From Caballeronia sp. TF1N1 (GTDB lineage Bacteria > Pseudomonadota > Gammaproteobacteria > Burkholderiales > Burkholderiaceae), in the NCBI RefSeq assembly GCF_022878925.1, contig NZ_CP084628.1:310001-374000 (forward strand): DNA of 64,000 nt, given 5' to 3'. The position numbers and the translations under genes were made by a program. The notes under the pieces were generated by a model that saw only the letters and a program-made list of their open reading frames with translations, did not search any database and was not told where the DNA came from. Shown here in pieces: positions 18,697 to 28,400 of this stretch. How positions within the stretch are numbered: the first letter of the stretch is position 1; each line of letters starts with the position of its first letter.

Positions 18697-19674
18697 TTAC
18701 TTGAACCCGGCCACCGCGTGCGGTACGTAAGGCTTTTCGAGTTGCGCGATTTCCTCGTCGGTCAGGTTCAATTCGAGCGCAGCAACCGCATCGTCGATAT
18801 GTCCCACCTTGGACGCACCGATGATCGGCGCACTCACAGGCGTCTTCTGTGCAACCCAAGCCAATGCAACCTGCGCACGCGGTACTCCACGCGCTTGAGC
18901 GACGGCGGCAACGGCTTCGACCACTGCACGGTCCGCATCGTCCGTTCGATACAGCGTGCTGCCGAATGCATCCGACTCTTGTCTTGCGCTCGTCGCATCC
19001 CAGTCCCGCGTCAGGCGTCCTCGTGCAAGCGGACTCCACGGCAATACGCCGATGCCCTGATCCACGCAAAGCGGCAGCATCTCCCGCTCTTCTTCGCGAT
19101 ACAGCAGGTTCAAGTGGTTCTGCATCGTCTTGAACTCGGTCCATCCTTTGGCACGCGAAAGATAGAGCGACTTGCTGAACTGCCACGCATACATTGAAGA
19201 CGCACCGATATAACGCGCCTTGCCCGCCTTGACGACATCATGCAGCGCTTCGAGGGTTTCCTCAATCGGGGTCGTGTAATCCCATCGATGAATCTGGTAG
19301 AGATCGACGTAATCCGTTCCGAGTCTGCGCAAGCTGTTATCGATCTCGTTGAAGATAGCCTTGCGCGACAAGCCGCCACCGTTCGCACCGGGACGCATGC
19401 GATTGAAGACCTTCGTTGCAATGACGATATCGTCGCGTCGCGTGAAATCGCGCAATGCGCGGCCGACAATCTCTTCCGATGTGCCATCCGAATAAGTATT
19501 GGCGGTATCGAAGAAGTTGATGCCCGCGTCCAGCGCGTGCTGAATGATCGGGCGGCTCTTTTCTTCGTCGAGCGTCCATGGATGCGTGCCGCGCTCCGGC
19601 ACACCGAACGTCATGCAGCCGAGACACAGGCGCGAGACCTCGAGTCCGGTCGAGCCCAGTTTCACGTATTCCAT
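18697..19674 (-). CDS. Aldo/keto reductase
   Basis: A 325-residue NADPH-dependent aldo/keto reductase of the YghZ/AKR11-like group. Catalytic residues are visible: Asp and Tyr in FFDTANTYSDG, Lys in VIATKVF, and His in YQIHRWD. The GVLPWSPLARGRL and IIGASKVGHIDDAV segments match the cofactor-binding region. The ATG at 19674 has GGAGA about 8 bases upstream. It is divergent from a LysR regulator, a frequent pairing for regulated detoxification enzymes. Confidence 0.93.
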   Translation of the reverse strand: MEYVKLGSTGLEVSRLCLGCMTFGVPERGTHPWTLDEEKSRPIIQHALDAGINFFDTANTYSDGTSEEIVGRALRDFTRRDDIVIATKVFNRMRPGANGGGLSRKAIFNEIDNSLRRLGTDYVDLYQIHRWDYTTPIEETLEALHDVVKAGKARYIGASSMYAWQFSKSLYLSRAKGWTEFKTMQNHLNLLYREEEREMLPLCVDQGIGVLPWSPLARGRLTRDWDATSARQESDAFGSTLYRTDDADRAVVEAVAAVAQARGVPRAQVALAWVAQKTPVSAPIIGASKVGHIDDAVAALELNLTDEEIAQLEKPYVPHAVAGFK

Positions 19675-19921
19675 CGTGTGATTCTCCATTCAAGGCGAAC
19701 AAGCGTGTAGGCAACCAAGCCCTCTACCTTAGCGCATGCAGCCCCGGCGCGCTTTCAGCCAGCCTTAAAAGCCTGCATGGCAATTCGCGCTTGACGCATC
19801 CCTTCACTCCTGCCGGTAGCGTCCGCTGCTGCTAACATGCCCTGCTTCGAAGCGCCTTTATCAGATGTTCAAGCTCGCGTGCTTGCAAGGAAGCGCCGAT
19901 ATTCGTTCGAGGAATGCGTGC

Positions 19922-20887
19922 ATGCATCAGGATCAGCTGGACGGCATCATGACGTTCGTCGCGGTAGCCGAGGAAAAGGGCTTTTCCGCCGCTGCCGTGC
20001 GGCTTGGCGTGTCGCCTTCCGCCGTAAGTCAGGCTATTCGCACACTTGAGAAGCGCGTGGGCCTCGCGTTGTTCTCGCGCAATACGCGCGGCGTGAGCCT
20101 TACCGAAGCCGGAGAAAAATTCTTCGAACGCGTCTTGCCCGCAATGCGCGAACTCGCGCTCGCTTCGGAAGAACTCGGCGCGGCGGCCGAACGACCGTCC
20201 GGAACCTTGCGCATAACGGTGGCGCGCTCGGGTCATATGATCGTGCTGCAGCCCGTGTTACGCCGCTTTCTCGATCGTTATCCGGAGATTCGCGTCGACC
20301 TGTGCATCGACAATTCGCTCGTCGATATCGTGGCGCGCGGCTTCGACGCGGGCATTCGTTTTGGCGATCGTGTCGAGCGCGATATGGTGGCCGTACGGAT
20401 CGGGCCGCCCATCGAAGCGCATATCGTCGCGTCGCCTGACTATCTTGCACGGCGCGGCGTTCCGAAGCATCCGCATGATCTGGCGGCGCACGACTGTATA
20501 AGCTTTCGTCTGATCAGCACCGGACAGATCGAGCGCTGGAGCTTCAGGAAGAATGGCGAATCGCTCGATCTCGTCGTGACAGGTCGGCTCATTCTCAATG
20601 ACTCGGCTGCGCTCGTGCAATCGGCGCTGGATGGCATCGGCATCGCTTATATGATCAATGGTTATATCGAGCGATTCATCGAGGAAGGTCGGCTCGTGCG
20701 CCTCCTCGCCGACTGGAGCCCGCCACTGCCCGGCTATACGCTGTACTACCCGGACCGCCGTCATGTCGCGCCGAAGCTGCGCGCCTTCATCGACTTTCTT
20801 CGCGATGAGCGTGACGGGCTCGCGACTTCGCAGCAAGACATCGAACATAGGCCAAGCGTCGATATGCTGATTCGTCCGGCGCTTTGA
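19922..20887 (+). CDS. LysR-family transcriptional regulator
   Basis: A 321-residue LysR regulator. The winged HTH is at residues about 5-65 (MTFVAVAEEKGFSAAAVRLGVSPSAVSQAIRTLEKR) and the effector-binding domain starts near residue 92 (GTLRITVA). GFDAGIRFGDR is typical of the CrgA-like subgroup. GAGG lies about 9 bases before the chosen ATG. It is transcribed away from the aldo/keto reductase gene with a 247-base shared upstream region, so by the usual LysR layout it probably controls that gene and itself. The inducer is unknown. Confidence 0.92.
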   Translation: MHQDQLDGIMTFVAVAEEKGFSAAAVRLGVSPSAVSQAIRTLEKRVGLALFSRNTRGVSLTEAGEKFFERVLPAMRELALASEELGAAAERPSGTLRITVARSGHMIVLQPVLRRFLDRYPEIRVDLCIDNSLVDIVARGFDAGIRFGDRVERDMVAVRIGPPIEAHIVASPDYLARRGVPKHPHDLAAHDCISFRLISTGQIERWSFRKNGESLDLVVTGRLILNDSAALVQSALDGIGIAYMINGYIERFIEEGRLVRLLADWSPPLPGYTLYYPDRRHVAPKLRAFIDFLRDERDGLATSQQDIEHRPSVDMLIRPAL

Positions 20888-21007
20888 AGTCTTTGTCTGT
20901 CAGCGGCGCTTATAAGGGCTTGAATCTCCAGACGCTGTCGCACAAGCGGGGAATGGATCATGCTCGCGAATTGCTCATGAATAACGTTTTTTAACGGAGA
21001 ATCGCAC

Positions 21008-21862
21008 ATGGCAACGACCGCTGACAAACCCGTCTGGTTCATTACCGGATGTTCGACCGGCTTCGGCCGTGAACTCGCCGCCAAGACCTTGGGCCTCGGC
21101 TACCCGACCGTGATCACCGCGCGCAACGTCGCGGCCGTCGAAGATCTTGCAAAGGAGTACGGCGATCTGGCGCTTGCGCTCACGCTCGATGTCACCGACC
21201 CTGCTCAGGTCAAAGCCGCAGTGCGCGATGCGACGGCCAAGTTCGGCCGCATCGACGTGCTCGTGAATAACGCGGGCATCGGCTACTTCGGCTCGCTGGA
21301 AGAAAGCGAAAGCGAAGAAGTGCGCAAGATGTTTGAAATCAACGTCTGGGGCTTGGTCGATATGACCCAAGCCGTGCTACCGGGCATGCGCGCGAAAAAG
21401 AGCGGGACCATCGTGAATATTTCGTCGGTCGGCGGGATCATCGCGTTCCCGGGTATCAGCTTCTATCATGCGACGAAGTTCGCGGTCGAAGGCTTGTCGG
21501 AATCACTGTCGCAAGAAGTAAAGCCGCTCGGCATCAAGGTGCTCATCGTCGAGCCGGGACCGTTTCGCACCGACTGGGCGGGCCGCTCGGCGAATCAGGC
21601 GCCGCATACCATCGACGATTACGCCGAGACCGCGAAGGCGCGCGTCGATATGGTGCGCAACTACAGCGGCAAGCAGCCGGGCGATCCGGTGCGTGCCGCC
21701 GAAGCGATCATCAAGGCGGTCGAAAGCGACAATCCGCCGTTGCGGCTCTTGCTCGGCAAGGCCGCGCTCACCAACGCGCGCCTGAAAGTCGAAGCCCTGC
21801 GCAAGGACTTCGATGGCTGGGAAGCGGTGACGCTGGGCGCGGACTTCCCGGAAGGCGAATGA
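21008..21862 (+). CDS. SDR-family oxidoreductase
   Basis: A 284-residue classical short-chain dehydrogenase/reductase. The cofactor motif is TGCSTGFG and the catalytic set is Ser of ISSVGG, Tyr and Lys of YHATK, with NNAGIG for structure. The loop ITARN after the second strand suggests NADP preference. CGGAG precedes the ATG. The closest relatives are ketoreductases of unknown substrate. It is in the same orientation as the LysR gene 120 bases upstream and may be a further target, but it is not clearly co-transcribed. Confidence 0.9.
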   Translation: MATTADKPVWFITGCSTGFGRELAAKTLGLGYPTVITARNVAAVEDLAKEYGDLALALTLDVTDPAQVKAAVRDATAKFGRIDVLVNNAGIGYFGSLEESESEEVRKMFEINVWGLVDMTQAVLPGMRAKKSGTIVNISSVGGIIAFPGISFYHATKFAVEGLSESLSQEVKPLGIKVLIVEPGPFRTDWAGRSANQAPHTIDDYAETAKARVDMVRNYSGKQPGDPVRAAEAIIKAVESDNPPLRLLLGKAALTNARLKVEALRKDFDGWEAVTLGADFPEGE

Positions 21863-21878
21863 GTGCGCTGATGAATAG

Positions 21879-21914
21879 GGCATTCTGCATGCGGTCTGTT
21901 GAATGCAAAATGCC
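21879..21914. terminator. Imperfect hairpin between convergent SDR and transglutaminase genes
   Basis: GGCATTcTGCAT (21879-21890) pairs with ATGCAaAATGCC (21903-21914), 11 of 12 positions, across a 12-base loop. It lies between two convergent stops and has no T-tract. Confidence 0.5.
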
Positions 21915-21918
21915 AGAC

Positions 21919-22821
21919 TTACAACGCCAGCACGTTCACCGCCACGTCTATGTGGTGCGACCCGCCGCCGAGGATCATCCCGCGCAATAACGACACGTCC
22001 GTGTAGTCACGCCCCGTGGAGAGCGTGATGTGATCGAGATCCGCCAGCACGTCGTTGGTCGGATCGAGATCGACCCAGCCGCTCTGCGGGCAATGCACTG
22101 AAACCCATGCATGCGAGGCATCCGCGCCGATCAGCCGGGTCTGGCCCGGCGGCGGGTCGTTGCGCAAGTAACCGCTCACGTAGCGCGCCGGCAAGCCGAG
22201 CGAGCGCAGGCAACCGATCATCACCTGCGCGAAGTCCTGGCATACGCCGTGACCCAAGTCGAAGGCGCGCGTGGCGGGTGTATCGAACGCAGTCGACGAC
22301 GGGCGGTATTCAAAATCCGCATGAATGCGATGCATTAGATCGATTGCACCCACGACGAGCGGTGTGTCGGCCTCGAAGCTCTGTGCGCCGTACTCGCGCA
22401 ACGCCTGATCGAGCGCGATGTTCGGCGACGCATAGCAAAACTCGCTCTCCGCGTAGAACCGCGCGCCCGCGTGGTATTGCAGGCGTTGCACGACCTTTTC
22501 CCACGGCGGCGTTTCGGCGGGATCGAACGCATTCCAGCGCGGCACGAGCCGCACCGTGGTCTCGCTCGTCATCGAAAGACGCTCGTGCGGCGCATCGAGC
22601 GAAAAGTACAGCACGTCGTTGCCGAACGCATCGACGCGGCTGTGCACATAGGACGGCACCGGCTCGATCCGCTCCGTGTGCGCGATCACCTGCTGCCACG
22701 GGCAATGCAATGGGCGAATTACCGCGAGATGCTGCGCGATCTCGACAGGCGTCGAATAACGATACGTGGTGCGATGCGTGACCGCGAGCGTCGTGGCTTC
22801 GGGGTTGCTGGATACGGTCAT
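21919..22821 (-). CDS. Transglutaminase-like cysteine peptidase of the amidoligase cluster
   Basis: A 300-residue papain-like transglutaminase-core protein. The N-terminal domain (VTHRTTYRYSTPVEIAQHLAVIRPL) is the bacterial transglutaminase N-domain. The triad is intact: Cys194 in GHGVCQDFAQ, His237 in ASHAWV and Asp253 in WVDLDPTND. There is no signal peptide. Its ATG overlaps the stop of the upstream ATP-grasp/alpha-E fusion (22818-22821), so the two are translationally coupled. In this gene family it is predicted to cut or transfer peptide amide bonds made or used by the ATP-grasp partner; no biochemical role is established. Confidence 0.92.
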   Translation of the reverse strand: MTVSSNPEATTLAVTHRTTYRYSTPVEIAQHLAVIRPLHCPWQQVIAHTERIEPVPSYVHSRVDAFGNDVLYFSLDAPHERLSMTSETTVRLVPRWNAFDPAETPPWEKVVQRLQYHAGARFYAESEFCYASPNIALDQALREYGAQSFEADTPLVVGAIDLMHRIHADFEYRPSSTAFDTPATRAFDLGHGVCQDFAQVMIGCLRSLGLPARYVSGYLRNDPPPGQTRLIGADASHAWVSVHCPQSGWVDLDPTNDVLADLDHITLSTGRDYTDVSLLRGMILGGGSHHIDVAVNVLAL

Positions 22822-25451
22822 GAAGATACCTGCGAGGCCAGCGTGTTCGCATGGCTGAAGTAACGCGCGCTTACCTCGTTCGAAGCCACGCCCACGGCGC
22901 TCACGAGCCGGTCGCACAGTTCGATCAGATTGGCGAAGCGGCCGTCTTCGTCCGTCTCGCACAGCGACTCGAGACTCGGAAATGATTCTGCATGCGGCAT
23001 GATGAATGCAAAATGCGTTCGACGCGCGCCGCCCGCCGCCGCCGCGATTTCATCGAGCTTTTTGCGCAAGCGGACATACACGCCGACGAGGCCGCGCGGA
23101 TTGGTTTCATCCAGCACGATCATGTCGATGAGCGCCGGCACTTCCAGCCGTCCCGGATAGCGCGATCGATACGTCAACGTGCTGTCGAAAAGCTGCAGCA
23201 ACAAGTCGAAGCCTGCCGGTGTGGTCAACGTGCCGTGCTCAGCAGCCACGCGCACGAAGCTCGCCATGTTCGCGACGCGTTCGATATGCCGGCCAATGAA
23301 GAGCAGCCGCCACGCTTCGTCGCGCGTCATGCGGTCGCCTTGCGCACCGCTGATGGCGGATAGCTGCGTAGCCAGATGTTCGAGCGCATTCGCGAGCATT
23401 ACGCGGTCGTAGTGCCTGCTGACCGGTGGCGCGGACTCGCCGCTTCCGCTCGCATTCGGACTTCCGCTCGCCGAAGGCAGCGCAAGCCGCGCGAGGGCAT
23501 CGCGGAAATCGTTGCGCGACGCGAGAATGTTGCGCCAGTGATCGTTGGAAAGACGGTCGCGAATTTCGCCCGAGGCGCGCGCCTGATCCGCGAGATTGCC
23601 GCCAATGCTCGTCGACCGGTTTGCAAGACCCATCACCAATGCGCGCTCGAAGGCTTGCGGCGAACTGCGCGCGGGCGTATCGATCGATGGAATCAGGCCG
23701 CATTGCGCCGCGAAGTCGGCAAGCGTCGGGAACAGATCGCCGTTGTCGTTGACTTCGAGCGTGCCCAAAAGCAGGCGGCACAGGCGCACGTTGTTCTCCG
23801 AGCGCTCGCTGTAGCGGCCCGCCCAAAAAAGATTTTCCGCCGCGCGGCTCGACACCGTGCGGCGCGCGCGCACGTCCCCCGGTTTCATTGGCGAAGGCAA
23901 CAGCGATGCGGCCGGCACCGGTTGACTCGACAGCACCCACGTATCCACGCTGCTGCCGCCGAACTGCATGGACACCGTGGCACGCCGGTCGGCGGCAAGC
24001 CGCGTGAAGCCGCCCGGCACGACGCTGAAGCCGCCGTCGATGTTCGCAATGGCATACACGCGCAGCACGCAGGGACGCGAACCCAATGCGCCATCATTGA
24101 AACGCGGTGCGTTCGAAAACTGCAGGTTCTCCTGCACGGTGAAAACATCCGGCGAGCGTTCAATCCGTTCGCGCCATTCCGCCAGGTCCTGCACGCCCGC
24201 GTCGATGCCCGGCGGATGGTCGGTTTGCGCGCCCGGCCACGTCGGCGCGAGCAACGCTCGGTCCAGTTGCTCGAATGCTTCCTCGCGCGCGGCGGGCTCG
24301 CCGCACCACCACGTCGGCACGGTCGGCAAGTCGAGCGACTCATCGAGCAAGGCATCGGCGATACCCGGCAGGAATGCATTGAGCGCGGGAGATTCGGTGA
24401 AGCCGGCGCCCGGCACGTTGGACACCATCACGTTGCCCGCGCGCATAACCTGCAGCAGTCCCGGCACGCCAATGGTCGAGTCTCCGCGCAACTCGACTGG
24501 ATCACAGAATGCATCGTCGAGCCGCCGTAATATTGCATGCACTCTCGACAAACCCGCGAGGGTCTTGAGATAGAGCTTGTCGTGCCGCACCGTCAGATCC
24601 TTGCCTTCCACGAGCGTCACGCCCAGATAGCGCGCAAGGAACACGTGCTCGAAGTAAGTCTCGCTGAATGGTCCTGGACTCAAAAGCGCGATATGCGGTG
24701 CATCGGGAGAAGTCTCTTCGTGTTCGCCATCGTCGTCGCGCATGGTGGCGCGTGCGGCGCGTGCGAGCGTCGCGATGAGTTGCGCATAAGCGGGCGCGAG
24801 ACGGCTCACACGCATGGCGCGAAACGGATCGGCAAATAGACTCGCGACGATGAGCCGGTTTTCGAGCGCATAACCGAGGCCGGAAGGCGCCTCGGTCCGA
24901 TGCGCCATGACCGTCCATGTGCCCTTTGGCGTGCGCGCGAGATCGACCGCGACGATCTGCAGAAAGCGCCCGCCAGGCGGTACGTAGCCCTTCACGGGAC
25001 GCAGATAGCCAGGATGTCCGAACACGAGCGCGGTGGGCAAGAGACCACGATGCAGCAGCGTCTGCGGGCCGTAGATATCGGCCATGATCGCTTCCATGAG
25101 ACGCGCGCGCTGAGCGACGCCGCGCTCGATCACGGCCCACTCTTCTTCGTCGATCAGAAGCGGCAGCAGGTCGAGCGACCACGCGCGCGGCTCGCCGTTA
25201 TCGGCATAGACGTTGTACGTGATGTCGTTGTCGCGAATCTGCTGCGCAACGGCGGCCACGCCTTCATCCAGATGCTCGATACCGTCTTCACCGAGCAATT
25301 CGAAAAACTGGCGCCAGGGCTCGCGCAACTGGCCGGAAGAATCGCGCAATTCGTCCCAGTGCCCTTCGCGCGCCGGCAAGGTGCGCATCAGCGCGAGTGC
25401 GTCGACACGCGCACCGGACGTGTCGAAGGGCAAGGTCGATTGAAACGGCAA
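22818..25451 (-). CDS. Circularly permuted ATP-grasp protein fused to an alpha-E domain
   Basis: About 877 residues. Residues about 30-530 are a circularly permuted type 2 ATP-grasp domain (VYADNGEPRAWSLDLLP, DPVELRGDSTIGVPGLLQ, VVPGGFTRLA). Residues about 565-877 are an alpha-E helical domain starting RAAENLFWAGRYSERSENN, the same signature that opens the separate alpha-E gene at 30233-31270. The expected Lys and Gly-rich loop (KETHGAGGYG in the stand-alone ATP-grasp) is absent: the equivalent site reads LLAPTWPGAQ. Start is unsure: TTG at 25451 sits 29 bases after the upstream stop and keeps STLPFD; an ATG at 25388 is possible. Confidence 0.9.
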   Translation of the reverse strand: MPFQSTLPFDTSGARVDALALMRTLPAREGHWDELRDSSGQLREPWRQFFELLGEDGIEHLDEGVAAVAQQIRDNDITYNVYADNGEPRAWSLDLLPLLIDEEEWAVIERGVAQRARLMEAIMADIYGPQTLLHRGLLPTALVFGHPGYLRPVKGYVPPGGRFLQIVAVDLARTPKGTWTVMAHRTEAPSGLGYALENRLIVASLFADPFRAMRVSRLAPAYAQLIATLARAARATMRDDDGEHEETSPDAPHIALLSPGPFSETYFEHVFLARYLGVTLVEGKDLTVRHDKLYLKTLAGLSRVHAILRRLDDAFCDPVELRGDSTIGVPGLLQVMRAGNVMVSNVPGAGFTESPALNAFLPGIADALLDESLDLPTVPTWWCGEPAAREEAFEQLDRALLAPTWPGAQTDHPPGIDAGVQDLAEWRERIERSPDVFTVQENLQFSNAPRFNDGALGSRPCVLRVYAIANIDGGFSVVPGGFTRLAADRRATVSMQFGGSSVDTWVLSSQPVPAASLLPSPMKPGDVRARRTVSSRAAENLFWAGRYSERSENNVRLCRLLLGTLEVNDNGDLFPTLADFAAQCGLIPSIDTPARSSPQAFERALVMGLANRSTSIGGNLADQARASGEIRDRLSNDHWRNILASRNDFRDALARLALPSASGSPNASGSGESAPPVSRHYDRVMLANALEHLATQLSAISGAQGDRMTRDEAWRLLFIGRHIERVANMASFVRVAAEHGTLTTPAGFDLLLQLFDSTLTYRSRYPGRLEVPALIDMIVLDETNPRGLVGVYVRLRKKLDEIAAAAGGARRTHFAFIMPHAESFPSLESLCETDEDGRFANLIELCDRLVSAVGVASNEVSARYFSHANTLASQVSS

Positions 25452-25480
25452 GATCGTCTGGTTCCGTGAATGAGCGCTTC

Positions 25481-28400
25481 TTAACGATAGCGCAGGTCGA
25501 GCGTGAAGGGGAATTCGAGGCTGCGTTGCTGCGGCTCGATCTGTGTTGCGCCCGGCGTATGTCCCGTCGCGAAGAAACGCGCGCGCCGGCGGCTCTCCGC
25601 TTCGTATGCATTCACCGGGAACGTCTGATAATTGCGCCCGCCCGGATGCGCGACATGATACTGACATCCGCCGATGGCGCGGCCCGTCCAGGTATCGACG
25701 ATATCGAAAGTCAGCGGCGCATGCACGTCGATGGTCGGATGCAGCGACGCCGATTGCGACCATGCTCTGAAGCGCACGCCGGCCACATATTCACTGACGC
25801 GTCCCGTGGGCTGCATCGGCAAGGGGCGGCCGTTCACGGTAATGACATGCCGGGCGCCGTTGAGCCCGAGCGCCCGCACTTCGAGCCGCTCGACGGAAGA
25901 ATCGACGAAGCGCACCGTGCCGCCTATCGCACCTTCCTCGCCCATCACGTGCCACGGTTCGAGTGCATTGCGCAGCGTCAGTTCGATGCCATTGGTGTCG
26001 TAGGCGCCGACGAGCGGGAAACGGAATTCAAAATGCGGATCGAACCAGCTCTTCTCGAATGCGAAGCCGGCTTCGCGCAAGTCGGCCAGCACGTCCTCGA
26101 AATCCATTTCCACGAAACTGCCGAGCATGAAGCGGTCGTGCAGCTCCGTGCCCCAGCGCGTAAGGCGCGCGGTGTAGGGCTTTTCCCAGAAGCGGGCGAC
26201 CAGCGCGCGCAGCAGAAGCTGCTGCACGAGGCTCATGCGCGCGTGCGGCGGCATTTCGAAGCCGCGCAGTTCGAGCAGGCCGAGGCGGCCGGTCGGACCA
26301 TCGGGCGAATACAGTTTGTCGATGCAGAATTCCGCGCGGTGCGTGTTGCCGGTCACATCGATCAGGATATTGCGCAGAATGCGGTCGATGAGCCAAGGCG
26401 GCACGGTGGCGCTGTCGCGACCGCCCAGCAGATCGAGCTGGCGTTGCAGTTCCTTGAATGCAATTTCAAGCTCGTAGACCTGATCGTTGCGCGCCTCGTC
26501 GACACGCGGCGCCTGGCTCGTCGGACCGATAAAGAGACCCGAGAACAGTGTGGATAGCGACGGATGGTTGAGCCAATAGGCAATCAGGCTCGCGAGCAGA
26601 TCGGGCCGTCGCAGGAACGGGCTGTCGGGCGGAGTCGCACCGCCAAGGACGAAGTGGTTGCCGCCGCCCGTGCCGGTATGACGGCCGTCGAGCATGAATT
26701 TCTCCGGGCTCAGATACGTCTCGTGCGCCGCGTTATAGAGAAATTCGGTGTGCTCGACGAGCTGTTTCCAGTTAGATGCCGGATGAATGTTCACCTCGAT
26801 CACACCAGGATCGGGCGTGACTTGCAGCACCTTCAGACGCGTGTCGCGCGGCGGCGGATAGCCTTCGACGATCACCGGGATACGCAGGTCGGCGGCCGTG
26901 GCTTCGACGGCGGCGAGCAAGTCGAGATACGCGTCGAGCGAGGTCAGCGGCGGCATGAACACATGCATGAGCTTATTGCCGTTGCCGTGTTTCTTGAGCG
27001 CATCGGCTTCGGCTTTCGGACCTGCGGCGCGCGCCGGATTGCGTGCTTCGACGCACACGGCGGTACGCGCGATCCACTTCGCGGATTCGCCTCGTTCGGG
27101 CATGCGAGTGCTTGCCGAATACGCCGATGCATCGCCCAAGGCTGACGATCCGGTCAATGCTTTCCCCGGACCTGCCGCATCGCTGCCGAGAACATCTGCG
27201 CCCGGCTCGGCATTTTGCACACCGGATTCAAAATCCCGGTCGGCGGCATATTGCATGCGAAATTCAGCCGCCCGGCGCAAGGGCATGGACGGCGCAAACG
27301 GGTCGTGCTCGTGCTGATACGGATAGTCGCTCTTGGCCACCCACGGCAGCGAATCGAGCGGCATGCGGTAGCCCATCGGCGAATCGCCCGGAATCAGATA
27401 CATGCGCTCGTCGCGGAAGAACCACGGGCCGCTCGCCCAGTGCGCCGGACGCGTGCCGTCGGCGGCTTCGCGGGCAATGGGCAGCGCGTAGCCGGTCACC
27501 GAGGGCAAGCCGGAATCGAACACGCGGAAGAGCCGTGCGCGCTCCAGTTCGTCGTCGAGACGCGAGTCGAACGGGTCCACGTTGACCGGCAGGCGACGCT
27601 CGCGCCACAGGTAGTACCAACTGTCTTCGTAGCCCGCCTGAACGTATTTTGCATCCAAGGAAAGCTTGCCCGCGAGATGGCGAATGAAGCGCTCGGCATC
27701 TTCGGCGGTGTAGTTGGCGGGCTCGCGTTCGTCCGCGAAGAGCGTGGGATCGCTCCAGCACGGCTCGCCGTCCGCACGCCAGAATAGCGACAGCGCCCAG
27801 CGCGGCAACTGCTCGCCGGGATACCACTTGCCCTGGCCGATATGAAGGAAGCCGTTCACGCCGTACTCCGCGCGCAGCTTGTCCATTAGCGTGACCGCGT
27901 AGGCGCGTTTGGTCGGACCAAGGGCGTCGGTGTTCCATTCGGGCGCATCGCGGTCGCGCACGGCGACATAGGTCGGCTCGCCGCCCATCGTCAGGCGCAC
28001 GTCGGAAGCATTCAATTGCGCATCGACCTGATCGCCCATGCGCAGCACGTCACTCCAGTCTTCCTCGCTGTACGGCTTCGTCACACGCGGCGTTTCCAGC
28101 ACGCGCGTGATGGTCATGGTGTGAGTGAATTCGACTTCGCTCTCATCGACTGCACCTGAAACGGGCGCCGCGCTGTCCGGCTCCGGCGTGCACGCCACCG
28201 GAATGTGGCCTTCTCCCGCGAGCAGGCCCGAGGTCGGATCGAAACCGATCCAGCCCGCGCCCGGCAGAAACACTTCGCACCATGCATGCAGATCCGTGAA
28301 GTCGACTTCCGTGCCGCTCGGACCGTCGAGCGATTTCGTATCCGGCGCGAGCTGCAGCAGATAGCCCGAGACGAAGCGCGCTGCAAGTCCCAGATGGCGC

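Noticed and set aside
23376..24530. 384-codon plus-strand open frame
   Set aside because: Antisense of the ATP-grasp/alpha-E fusion.
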